Shown here: positions 47,430-57,914 of the stretch, one piece after another | Layout: every line of letters starts with the position of its first letter | Numbering within the stretch: position 1 is the stretch's first letter | Origin: Maratus speciosus | Lineage: Eukaryota; Arthropoda; Arachnida; Araneae; Salticidae | Assembly (NCBI GenBank): GCA_963932465.1 | Contig: OZ010786.1 | Span: forward strand, 271,282,411 to 271,346,410 | Direction: 5' to 3' | DNA length: 64,000 nt | Position numbers and translations under genes: made by a program | The notes under the pieces: generated by a model | What the model was told of the DNA's origin: nothing | What the model saw: only the letters and a program-made list of their open reading frames with translations | The model's database searches: none

Positions 47430-47645
47430 ATGATGAAAATATTGGCAATGAAATACCGAAGTATTTGTTCGGAATATTGGAGAAAATGTAAGTAACCAAA
47501 TGTTGAGGCAATATTTTAAACCACAGTGCCAAGATCTCAACATATATTCTAATCGGAAAAGTCGAAACATATATTAAAATCCTTAATTGCTTAAAAGACG
47601 TTACTAAAAACACACTAAAAATATATTAAAAACCTAAACTGGCAT
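47430..47645 (+). mobile_element. Penelope-like fragment, inverted partner
   Basis: The reverse complement of about 47530-47640 (taggtttttaatatattttt..., cttttaagcaa, gattttaatat) aligns with 50885-50995. The two pieces are therefore the same repeat in opposite orientation, 3.3 kb apart. By itself this piece has no intact coding sequence. Confidence 0.55.
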
Positions 47646-48379
47646 ATTTAAATTCCTTCACTGAGTCGTCATTAGAATGTATAAGGCTAGTTCTGAAATT
47701 AAGCGGAAATTTCACTTTGGTAATTTGTAAAAATAAAAGTTCAAACTGTTGCGTTTAAGTTGTGTTTCCAACTTTTTCTTAAGGTTTTACAGATAAATCA
47801 ATCATGATTAGAGGTCAAGGTTATTTTTTTTTAATTTAAAATTAAATTTATTTTTGATATAAAAATGGAGGTGTCAACTTTTAATAGTAGTGATGAATAT
47901 AAGTTTTATTGGCCATTTACTAGGTTGAAAAAACATTTATGGTTGCGATATTAGTTCGTTTTATTGTTTAAGAGGTATAATATGTTATTTCAATGAAATA
48001 CAGTTTCTCAAATAACTCATGAAAACAAAAACTGGATTACAATGCAGATAAAGAAAACATACTCTTGAGTAACATGTTAACAAAAAAGAAATTTTTTATT
48101 AAATAATGTTGAAGTTTTGAGGGATTAAATCAAAGATATATTGTAACGATTGTTCATTTTCGACTGTTCAACCACACAAATCAACTCTTCATATATAATG
48201 ATTGCTTCTGGCTCTATACTGAAAAAAATTTATTCTTAGATCCCGAACATTTTGCATAATATTAACTTCTACGTAATATTCACCTGTGGTCACTTTTGCT
48301 AAATACAGTTTAACAGAACACTAACTGAAATCTTGTGTATACTGCGGCACTTCATTATTATTTTTTTCAGACAGAACAA

Positions 48380-49090
48380 GTCCGAAGGCTTGCTTTGACG
48401 TGTGAGACTTCTCATGTTTTTCTAAATACTTCTCTATCTGAGTATTTCAATGCTGAACCGACTTCAAAACATTTTCTGACTTTAGAAGAAACATTGTTGA
48501 CTTTCAATATTTTTTGTACCTCTCTTTTGTACTGTTTATTTTTTTCTTGTACTTATGTTGTGTTGATATCTTTTCATATATTTTTCTTTTCCCCTTTTAT
48601 ATTTCAACTTTTCATAACTTTCATTTTTAAGCTCTTTTTCAAGCAATTTTATTCTTCTCTATGCCATTGTATTTTTTCTGTTAACAATTTTTCGACCGCT
48701 TTTTACCCGACTAGTAACTGTTCTACCTATCACATCTTTAACATTCGCAATAGGATTGTTTATACTTTCTCGATCATCATTTTTTTCTGGAATAGTAGAA
48801 TTTAAAAGAACTTGCTGTAGTTTTTCTTTATTTGCTTTCTTCTCTCAACCTTTCCTTGTCCTTTGTACCTAATTCTTTCTTTCAGTACGCTTCTGTTATT
48901 CACTCAATTAAGAAATAGCTTTAATACCCCCTTCTTGTTTCATCTTGTAATACCTTTTGCCTTCCTTGTTCTTGCATTCTTCATACAATTCTGGATTTTC
49001 TTTAATTTTATCCCGTCTTTTTTTCTCTGCTTCTCGTTTGATTTTGCTTTTCTTCTGAACAGAAATCTTTTTGATTATTGGTTGAACAAT
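48380..49090 (-). pseudogene. Lysine/glutamate-rich pseudogene, family uncertain
   Basis: The minus strand gives a continuous basic stretch at about 48925-49085 (REAEKKRRDKIKENPELYEE, then CKNKEGKRYYKMKQEG). After stops it continues as KSGRKIVNRKNTMA and KLLEKELKNESYEKLKYKRG, which looks like a coiled coil. The codon-like periodicity and E/K-rich helices suggest a decayed protein-coding sequence, perhaps from a mobile element. The plus-strand open frames of 156 and 78 codons across it are Phe-rich shadows. Confidence 0.45.
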
Positions 49091-50480
49091 GATAAGTAAA
49101 AATATTTTTAAATATTACTGCGCAATTAGATAAAAATAAGTAGATTAATAGATAAACAGAAAATACAACACTTTAAATATATGACTGCAGACTGCCCTAG
49201 TGTGGCCATATTATTTTAATATATTAAATATTAAACAAATATTTCGTGTGTTATTTCATTTATGAAATTGCGTAGAATAGAAAAACTTATAATTTAAATT
49301 TAGTTCTATTTTTATTTTATTTTTTTTATGTTTAGGAGATCAGGAAATTCAATAAGAGACTTTAAAATAAAGTTTAATTAAATCTAAAATTTAACCCGCA
49401 TTGAAAGAAATACTGAAAGGCACTAATAAATCAGTGTATTAAAAATTGAATATTTTAGAATTAAAATTTTTCAGTTTCAAATTTTTTTTATTAATATAAA
49501 ATTATCCAAAAATAAATATATAGATTCAATAATGCAAAATATACTCTAAGCACCCTTAAAATATTATATACATCAATAAATGTCACATCCATGGATCAAT
49601 ATCACTTTCATGCTACAACAATGGCATGGAGGTGACATCCATGGAGGTGACATATGTGAGATTATGCCTAATATTTTCTAAACTATGCACAACATTAACA
49701 TAATGCTACTTGGATACAAAATTAAATAAAGCAATTTAAATCTACTTATCAACAGAATTTTGCTATTTTTAAAACTGGCATAATTAATGAGGTCATGGAT
49801 TTGGCATCCAATTAAAGTACCCTGTGGGAATTAAAAGTTTTTAAATTAAAACTAAATGAAATAACAACTTACCAATATTCAGAAATATTCCATCCAACAA
49901 GTAGCTTCCAGTAGTTAATTTTAATTCCAACTTCTAGATTATTCTGCCATCTAGTAGATTTTTATATAACTATAACTGATATGTCATGGAAGTAGCTATA
50001 ATTCTGGGGACAGAAGTGCCTTGGTCTGTAATTAAAAAAAAATAATAATAAATATTCAAAATTTTCTTTTAAAAAGTAAATAAAGTATATCCATTTGTTA
50101 ACTTAATATATTTTATATGGTTCTTTTCCTTTATATTATGGAATATATTCATGTTCTAAAGTAAAAACAGGCATGGAGGGACATGCCGTTGAGGTGACAT
50201 TTAGTATGATTTTAATTTTATTAAAATAGTTTTAAATTTCAAATTTATTTTAAAGTATTTTTAATGCACGTTTTAGATGTGCCTTCATAGATTATCTGTT
50301 TAGCTGAGCAATTATTTGCATAAAAATACAAAAAAATTGATTAGGACTCAAATTTCCACTTAATTTTAGAACTACCCATAACAGAAATTACTAATACAGT
50401 GCATATGAAAACTGGAAAAAAAATCATCGAATACATACGTGTAAACATAAAGTGGTCGCTTACATTTTCGCTATCGCACG
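49091..50480. other. Intron 5 sequence with a short repeated motif
   Basis: AT-rich. The motif ATGGAGGTGACAT or part of it recurs at about 49628, 49648 and (degenerate) 50172-50201, with catccatgg variants near 49590. No gene recognised. Confidence 0.4.
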
Positions 50481-50489
50481 TGTTACCTC

Positions 50490-51000
50490 TATGTCGTGTC
50501 TACGGAATTTGTCAGTGCGAAAAGATAACATATCGTTACAAACCCCTGAACCTCCTAAATAAATTTCAATGGACTCTCTTATACATAATTGTAAATAAAA
50601 ATTAGACCTGTAGATTAATCTACTCTCGTTAAAAATGATGTCAATGCTCTCTATTTCATTCAGTCAGGAGAAAACAGTATTACCTCTGTTATATTTTATC
50701 TCCGTCATATGTTCTTTACATCTGATATTGAATTTACGTTGTGTCATACCTATATAATGATTTCAGATTCCCCCCTCCCTAATAAATGGAATCATATATA
50801 CTCTCGAGAAGTCATCCCTATTAATAGGATCAATTATAGTGCTTAAAATCATTTTTAATTTCGGAGAAGGTTTTCGTATATAGGTTTTTAATATATTTTT
50901 AGTATGCTTTTAGTAATGTCTTTTAAGCAAATAAATATTTTAATATCCGTTTTGACTTTCCGTTTGGAATATGTATTGTGATATTGTTATTAATGGACGT
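50490..51000 (-). mobile_element. Penelope-like retroelement 3' fragment (GIY-YIG type)
   Basis: The minus strand reads IGMTQRKFNIRCKEHMTEI, a stop, then IESIDIIFNESRLIYR and CIRESIEIYLGG. This resembles the Penelope C-terminal GIY-YIG endonuclease: the xGxTxRxlxxRxxEH core with its Arg, and the later RExIEIxxxG block with the catalytic Glu. In-frame stops show decay. A partial copy in the opposite orientation lies at 47430-47645. Confidence 0.55.
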
Positions 51001-51165
51001 AATTAAGGCTTATTTCTCTTAAGTATACATACAAAGTGTCCAAGTTGTAGCCAATACAAGCAATATTGGAGATACTTCCTTTTTTTTACTAGAGTATAAT
51101 ATATCTGTTTTTAAATAAATTAAATATTTCTCCGGAAAAAAATATTTTAATTCCATTTTTCTTAG

Positions 51166-51436
51166 AAGGCTGCCCTTCTGCAACTGGATTGCTCAGAAAC
51201 TCTGCTTTTGTTTTCCGTTTGTGCAACGTCCTCTACCTGACAACCTTTCCCGAGCTTCAGAATACACGACCATGACTGAAACGTTGAGCAACAGGAATTC
51301 TACTTTCCACCATCCCATGAGGGCAGGAAAAACTATACTTAAGCAGTCGACCAATAACTCAACGCAAGACTGCCGTAAAGGTGTCTTATTTCAAGACATT
51401 GCTGTGACTAATAATTACAGAAATTCAAGAGTGTAA
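51166..51436 (+). CDS. CCAPR: CCAP receptor-like GPCR, terminal exon encoding the cytoplasmic tail
   Basis: The acceptor is ttcttag. Its first base completes Arg with AG from exon 5 and the frame runs 90 codons to TAA at 51434-51436. It encodes RLPFCNWIAQKLCFCFPF, in which the cysteines may be palmitoylated after helix 8. LSRASEYTTMTETLSNRN follows, a conserved Ser/Thr cluster suited to GPCR-kinase phosphorylation, and the tail ends NYRNSRV. The continuity of RNFR|RLPF across the junction and the SEYTTMTE motif support it strongly as the missing 3' end. Confidence 0.85.
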
Positions 51437-51782
51437 TTTCTATGCCCTTATTTATATCATCAACAATTGAAAATAAGATGTTTATACAACTTAGACCGTT
51501 AAGACATAGACGGTGAAAGCGGGCGTGGTTTTAGGGTGCATCATAAATGGTCATTTCTGTTTGGAAAACAACATATTAAACGTATTTTATTCGTTGAATG
51601 GATCTTGTCTATGTTTCCTGTCACTATCCATCTTAGACCATTGGTCCATTTCATAGATTAATCAAAAAGGTGGGACAGTTTCAGCAAAATCTGGAACAGC
51701 AGTGATAAAGGGGAAAATGCAATTACCATTCTAAATGCATTCGTGTATATCAATTTATACCAATATCCTGGTATCTACGGTT

Positions 51783-51788
51783 AATAAA
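51783..51788 (+). terminator. Candidate polyadenylation signal of the receptor gene
   Basis: AATAAA about 347 nt after the stop codon. In sequence this AT-rich the hexamer is common by chance, and another lies near 52131. Transcript data would be needed to choose. Confidence 0.3.
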
Positions 51789-52528
51789 TCATCTTTTCTC
51801 GCTTCATAAATTAACAAAAATTCAGTACAACATGTTTCCTTCTAAATGCGAATGTTCATTTCGGAAATTTGTGATTTTAATTTGCATTTTGTCAGTAACA
51901 TAAACAGTAAATAATTGTTTTTGTTTTAAAGTACAGAAATTTCTGTATTTTTATATTATTTCATTAATTTAAAGAAGTTTAAATTCCTGTCATATCGTAT
52001 TCACTTGGTTAAAAGCGATAAATATAAATTTTTAAATACATATACTACGAGATTTAAAAGCCAAAAAAGAATACAAAATTAAATAATTCGAAAAGACAGA
52101 AGCATGATGCGGTATCCACATATATAACACAATAAAACAGGCATTTTTAGATAGAAAAAAAAATACCAAAATAGCTGCATTTGTCACCGATAGTCAGCGC
52201 ATTATTAGTCCCTAAACTGCTGTCAGTCGCTATTTAAGAAATCGTCTGAAAGGAATTACTATAAAACCCTGCTCTGCAATGTATTTAACAAAGTCTGACA
52301 AATAGCTTCAAAATTGGCATCCGTTAAATTTTACGTTTGCAATCAAAATTGTCTTGTAAAGTGTGCTGTGCCGCTAATTAAACTGCTGGCAAAAAATGAA
52401 ATACCACCTGTTTGTTCAAACGTAGTTAGTTTGACATTAAAAATTTCGCTAGTACAAAAAATTCCAGGTATTTTCTTATATTTCTGTCAACACATCATCG
52501 CTCTTCTGTCCATATAGTCAAAGACTTG
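51789..52528. other. Downstream of receptor, nothing recognised
   Basis: AT-rich; may include the 3' UTR end. A plus-strand open frame of 67 codons at 52314 has no recognisable domain. Confidence 0.4.
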
Positions 52529-53021
52529 TTAAACATTTTAGGGAAGGTATTTGAGGTACCCTGAAAATTTGTGCAACACTTCTTTTGTAATGGCTGAATA
52601 CAAAATCGAATGTCTGGCTGAAGGATCGTGGCCCAAAAACTGTGCCAGACACGTGTCAAGTGCCATTTTTTGACTACCCCAAAAAATGGTATTTGAGGCA
52701 CGCTGAGATTGAGACAGAATAATATTTATACTTAGAAAAAATATTTTGACAACGACAGATACTTTAGTCGGCCCAAAAACTGTACCAGACACGTGTCAAG
52801 TGCCATTTTTTGACTACCCAAAAAAGATATTTGAGGCAGAATAATATTTTTATGCTTAGAAAAAAAATATTTTGAAAATGACAGACACTTTAGTCGGCAC
52901 AAAAACTGTGCCAGACACGTGTCAAGTGCCACAATCGATTTTGTATTCAGGCATTACACAAGAAGTGTTGCACAAATTTTCAGGGTGCCTCAAATACCTA
53001 CTCAAAAATGTTCAACAGCTC
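52529..53021. mobile_element. TIR element with internal E-box minisatellite
   Basis: Inverted ends of over 80 bp: GTTAAACATTTT, GGTATTTGAGG, CCCTGAAAATTTGTGCAACA at the left match the complement of the right end. Between them are three tandem units with the core CCAGACACGTGTCAAGTGCC at about 52644, 52784 and 52910 (period 140 then 126 bp). Each holds the palindrome ACACGTGT with an E-box CACGTG. There is no coding content. Confidence 0.82.
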
Positions 53022-53826
53022 TCCTACTAATAAATTTTAAGTAGAGTAATTTTATTTTTATTTTACTTTCGGACCTCCTGGTATACATGCTGAAAAAGTT
53101 ATATTTTGCTACATTATTGTCCTGTAATAATTTGCATAAAAGAAATGAAACCACAAAATTTCAGTCGAAAACGTCAATCAAATTCGATTGAAATCTTCCA
53201 AAAGAAGAAAGATCTTTCTTAGACAGGAGCTGGGGGAACATTCTGTGTCCCAGGTTTCTTCCCTAATTGCCGCATTATCATTGCACCCTATCACAGTGTT
53301 CTCTCTTTTTCGTTAATCTACGGTCTAGTTAGTCCCATTTCTAAACCTCGCGTCACTTGATTTTGACGACTGTTAATATAGGGAAATTGTAATCATACAC
53401 CGTCTAGTTTTCATTGGTCTAAGATGAACAAAAAGCATTTAATATAATAGTTAGTAATCCTATCATTCCTTTATTAAGGAGCTTTCTTCATGCGTGCGGT
53501 TTAACTGAATGTCTAAATAAATGAATTTTTAACTGGATGTGCATATTGATTCTTGATTATAAAACAAATACTTTTAAGAACGAAATAAAATTAGAATATT
53601 TTAAGAAATATGTTTAGCAAAAACGCTATGTATAAATGAAAAAAAATATATATATATATAATAGTACAAAATTGAAGAAAAGATTAAAAATTAGAAGGAA
53701 AACTGATCATTATTCTAAGAATTAGCTTATTTACTTACTGGAAATAAACCTAGAAATCTCCTCATGTATTTTTCTTTACACCCATGAAAAATTGTGTTAA
53801 ATATTTCTTAAAATACATGAAGCATA
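53022..53826. other. AT-rich stretch, nothing recognised
   Basis: Intergenic AT-rich sequence with a short TA run near 53648. Confidence 0.4.
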
Positions 53827-54079
53827 TGAGGACGTGAGTTTCAGAACTCGCCTTATCCAAAACTTATAAAATCGTGTATCCTCTATCAGTCTATTCTATA
53901 GGTAAACATTACACCGAATAAACTCTACTATCTGCATAAGAAAACTAGTTTTATCCTAAATTTCTGCCATTGTAAAATCTTGGATTACAGTGAAAACCAA
54001 CTGACGCAGTCAGACATTTTTTGCGATTTCCGAAAATTTGATTTTCTGGATAGGGCGAATTTCAAACTCACGTCCTCAT
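53827..54079. mobile_element. 253-bp MITE
   Basis: TGAGGACGTGAGTTTCAGAA at the left and TTCAAACTCACGTCCTCA at the right are inverted, and the match extends to TCGCCTTATCCAAAA / TTTTCTGGATAGGGCGA, about 38 bp in all. TA lies just outside the left end and close to the right end. No coding content. Confidence 0.82.
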
Positions 54080-54442
54080 GTATATTCCGCAATAACAACT
54101 AGAAATGTATAACTTCATTTTCTTTCATTCACTTGTCACCTGTAAATAAGCTAATTTTAGTCTTTTATTATGGCAGTTATATAATGTTTCGAATGAGAAA
54201 TAAAAAATCATCAAATTACAAAGAAGCATTTTATTCTATTTCATATCTAAAAAGATCAACGAAAGATATAAAGTTTGATTTCTTTGATCCACCAATATCT
54301 TTGAAGAAAATAAATTACTTTAAAATTTTATTCATAACATAGTCTAGCTGATTTTATTTTTCAGTTAAAATCTTTTATTATTCAATTTGAGCCTGATTTT
54401 AGATATATTAATTTATTTACCAGGTATGGAAATATAAAGGAT

Positions 54443-55040
54443 TGGGCCATACAATGAGAAACAGACAAAATGTCCTGCACGTGACGCTTATATAAATACA
54501 TATATTCATTAATTTATAAGTTGTTAAAATATAAACTACACATTAAAATTAACAGGAAATGTATATTTTCATATTAGCATAAGTCTTTTAATTTGAGGAT
54601 GTAATAATATTATTAAAGCAGCAGAAATATGTAGAAAAGCTGTTCCACACGTGATATGGAATGACCCTTTAATGTGTTTAAAAATCTCCGCATTTTAAAC
54701 CATAAATCTTAGTAAGTTGCCCGATTTTAATAATAAATATATAATAAAAATAAAAGATAATTAATTACTGCACACTTTAAATCTTAGACATACGTAATCT
54801 TCCCGTTTCAGGGCCATTTCATGAAAAACTGACAAAATGTCCTGCGCCCGGCATTTACATAAATATCTATATCTATTGATTTATAAGTTGTTAAAACATA
54901 AACTATAAATTAAAAATAACAAAACCTCTAGATTTTCATATTAGCATGGTTGTTTTAATTTGAGGGTATAATAACATTATTAAAACAGCAGAAATATGTA
55001 GAAAAGCTGTTCCACACGTGACATGAAATGACTCTAATGA
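54443..55040. repeat. Tandem duplication, period about 367 bp
   Basis: Units at about 54443-54680 and 54812-55040 share ctgacaaaatgtcctgc, aatttataagttgttaaaa, ttttcatattagcat and agcagaaatatgtagaaaag...ctgttccacacgtga. Each unit begins ggccat and ends near atgaaatgac, a possible short inverted tip, so these could also be two adjacent small elements. Confidence 0.75.
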
Positions 55041-56399
55041 TAATTTATTTGAATTGAGACAATAAAAAAAAGAAATAGTAAATTTTAACTTTAAAATGAA
55101 TGGCAAAGCATTAAACACGTGTTACATAGAAATAATAATTATTAAAACTTTTTACTCTCGTGGTGATCAGAACTAATTATTTTTACTCTTTATTTTTTGT
55201 TAAATATACAACTTAATTATTCCCAAGGCCAAAAAAGCATTTACTCCAAGTTTTGTTGCATTTGTCTTCATGGATATTTTACAACATTGTTAACGATTTT
55301 AAATGTATATTTCTCCAATGACTTTTAACTTTTTTATTTAAAATTAATAATACAATATGGATATTTATTTTATTTATTTTATTGGAAAAATTATACATAG
55401 AAAAGAAACTAAATTTATTCCATATTTTAGTGGTGCCGATTACAGCTATTTTTGATAGTAGTACAAAAATCATTGTAGTAGTTTTCTACAACATATGCAA
55501 GAGAAATATACCACAAAGATTATTGTTTTGAAATTTGTAATGGCCAAGGTTGTCGCCCTTGATATTAGAGTCCAAAACTAAAGTCCAAGGTTTTCTTGAC
55601 CGATATTAATTTTTAAGACTCTAAATGGAATTTAAAAAAATTAGTTCTCTTGTAATGTGCTCGATTTTATTGATTTAATTAGAAAATTTCATAGAAACAA
55701 CGTTTGTGTAGGTAATTATATATATTCAAAATAAATTTACACTTTGTTTCATTTAGTTTTTTTCTTATTAATGGCAGATTTTTCTAAATATAAAAATTTT
55801 TGTAATTAACAAAAGACTAACAAATTCGAAGAAAAGTGAATGATAATAGAATGTTGCAATAAGCAAAGTATTTACTAATATCTGTATACATTACTTAACT
55901 GTTGCACACATTGTAAAGTTTAAAATATGCTTTAAAAAATTATAAAGGTGATTTCTTTAAAAGAACTTGTAAATAATGCTTTGGAGATAAGTTCTTTGTT
56001 ACAGCGCAATTAAATTAATTGCTGCGATATTCTACGAGTCACATGTTATACGTAAACTATTTTCAGCTATATATTCTTAAAATATGCGATATATTTTTCT
56101 AACTATACTAATTATTGTGGCTGTCAAATGATAATAGAAAGATTCAATTACTAAATAATTACACAAAAAATACACAAAACACATTTAAAACTATTTTCTG
56201 TTTCTTTATTTAGCAATACACGGATTTTAAAATCTTTTTTTCATCAGCATGACTTTCGGATCAAGTTCAAATCTGATCAATAAACTGATAAATTTTACTT
56301 ATATATATTTATACAATATACCTAGTCTATTAAAACTGGAATAAATTGGAGCTTATATGTAAAACAAAATGTATAATATATATATATACAGAATGCTTA
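55041..56399. other. AT-rich stretch, nothing recognised
   Basis: No exon, RNA gene or repeat structure could be supported. Confidence 0.4.
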
Positions 56400-56850
56400 T
56401 TAAATTCTGGGACACCCCTATTAATTTCACAACGGTGGTAGCTACAGTCACAAATGTATAGTAAAGTTACTATGTGCTATAGGGTGAGACTGCTTACAGC
56501 ATCACCTATTAACTAAAATAGTTGAACTAAAGTTCCTATCTGGAAACTGGTATAAACTAAACTCTGTATCTAAACGATCCATGAAGAAGCTGGACCTACA
56601 GTGTGTCAATTCCTGTTTCTTTTACCCTGTTTCCCGAGGTGTTATACAGCATATGTCCCGGTAAGGTGGTCAGTCTAACACGAAACCCTCGGTATATACT
56701 TCCCAAGCAAGCTTGGTACTCATTTATCTCCTAAGTGATGAAGTTATTCCTAAGTGATGAAAGGCTGAGTGAACCTTGATCAGCCGCGAGTCAAACTCTC
56801 GACCTGCAGCGCGGCAGTCAGATGCTCTGACGACTACGCCACTGGGATAA
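56400..56850 (-). mobile_element. tRNA-derived SINE
   Basis: Reading minus from 56850: GTGGCGTAGTCGTCAGAGC is an A box within a D-arm, and GTCGAGAGTTTGACTCGC, about 30 bases on, is a B box within a T-arm. Then comes a body with GATCAAGGTTCACTCAGCC, CTTTCATC and GATAAATGAGTACCA. A tRNA head followed by such a CTTTCATC...AAATGAGTACC body resembles core domains shared by several invertebrate SINEs (inference). The 3' tail is not clear; 56700-56850 is the best-supported part. Confidence 0.65.
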
Positions 56851-56889
56851 GAAGCTAGTATAAAAAAACAAAAAAAAAACAATTTTTTA

Positions 56890-57422
56890 GAGCGTCCTTG
56901 ATGTAATTTGAAATGTCGTCTTATATGTAAAAATACTCTATTAGAATTCCTGAAATGTAAATTTTTATTCCTATCATTAGCTTAACCTTTGACTGTTGTT
57001 AGCTGTCTCACTGAATGCGGTTTTTAAATTCGTACAGTTTAACATGCAATTTTAAGTTTAACTATAGATAGTGAGGTTTTGTTTTGTTTGGAGCTCTAGT
57101 ACTATCACTAGAAACTTCTGAATAGGTGAATTTTAATTATAATAGTCCTGTACACAAAATTTGGTACAGAAACAGTACCTTGATAATCGAGCCTTTTATT
57201 CATCCTTCGGTTAAGCGGTCTTACAGACCGTTCATAGTAATTATTCGACAACTTTTCACAAAGCTGTTAAGGGATAAACACGACGCAAATTGCGCGCAGA
57301 ACTCTGAAATTAACAAGGCTGCCACAGGCGACTATTTTTTATTTCTATTTCGCACCACTTTTTCAAATCAAAAATCTTTTACACACGCTTTAACTACATT
57401 TTCAAGAGAAATATATTACAAA

Positions 57423-57478
<56 letters not shown>

Positions 57479-57914
57479 GTGGTTCGAACAGAATATAAAA
57501 ATAGTCGCATGTGGCAGCCCTGCAGTATGAGGGATATAAACGTTTAACTGACGTTTAAATAACGTTAAAACTGACACATGGGAGCAAACTACAGTTTTTT
57601 TAAATAAGAAAATCAATTTAATTATGCTGAATATAGGTATCATCGGTATTTATGAAGAATTCATGATCCATTGCTACCAATGTAGGACACATTTAGCATA
57701 CTTAACTTACTTTTCTTTGTTTTAAAAAATGTACCTTGCTTACATGTGTTAGTTTTATTAGTAAATGTGTAGCTTCCTTATAATGACACACTTTGTATAC
57801 ATTTACGGGCGTATTTAAGATTTTGAGTCGATAGAAATAAATTACAAATTAGGGCCTCTTGAAAAGTTGCTTTAACATGTAAGACATCATGTCATACTAA
57901 ATCAAGGACGCTCT
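56890..57914. mobile_element. TIR element with inner foldback and 47-A run
   Basis: AGAGCGTCCTTGATGTAATT at the left and ATCAAGGACGCTCT at the right are inverted, and similarity continues inward (tgaaatgtcgtctta / taagacatcatgtca). Around the middle GGCTGCCACAGGCGACTAT pairs with ATAGTCGCATGTGGCAGCC, flanking an uninterrupted run of 47 A (57430-57476). Coding content is absent; the open frames here arise from low complexity. Confidence 0.7.
57430..57476. repeat. Poly(A) tract, 47 bases
   Basis: Uninterrupted A run in the loop of the foldback. Such tracts are prone to assembly and polymerase error, so the length is unreliable. Confidence 0.95.

Noticed and set aside
48335..48805. 156-codon plus-strand open frame, the longest on the plus strand after the transposase frame
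   Set aside because: It is Phe/Ile/Leu-rich from T-rich DNA and has no domain; the minus strand shows protein-like text instead.
57428..57643. Minus-strand frame ending in a poly-Phe run
   Set aside because: The Phe run is the 47-base poly(A) tract read on the other strand.
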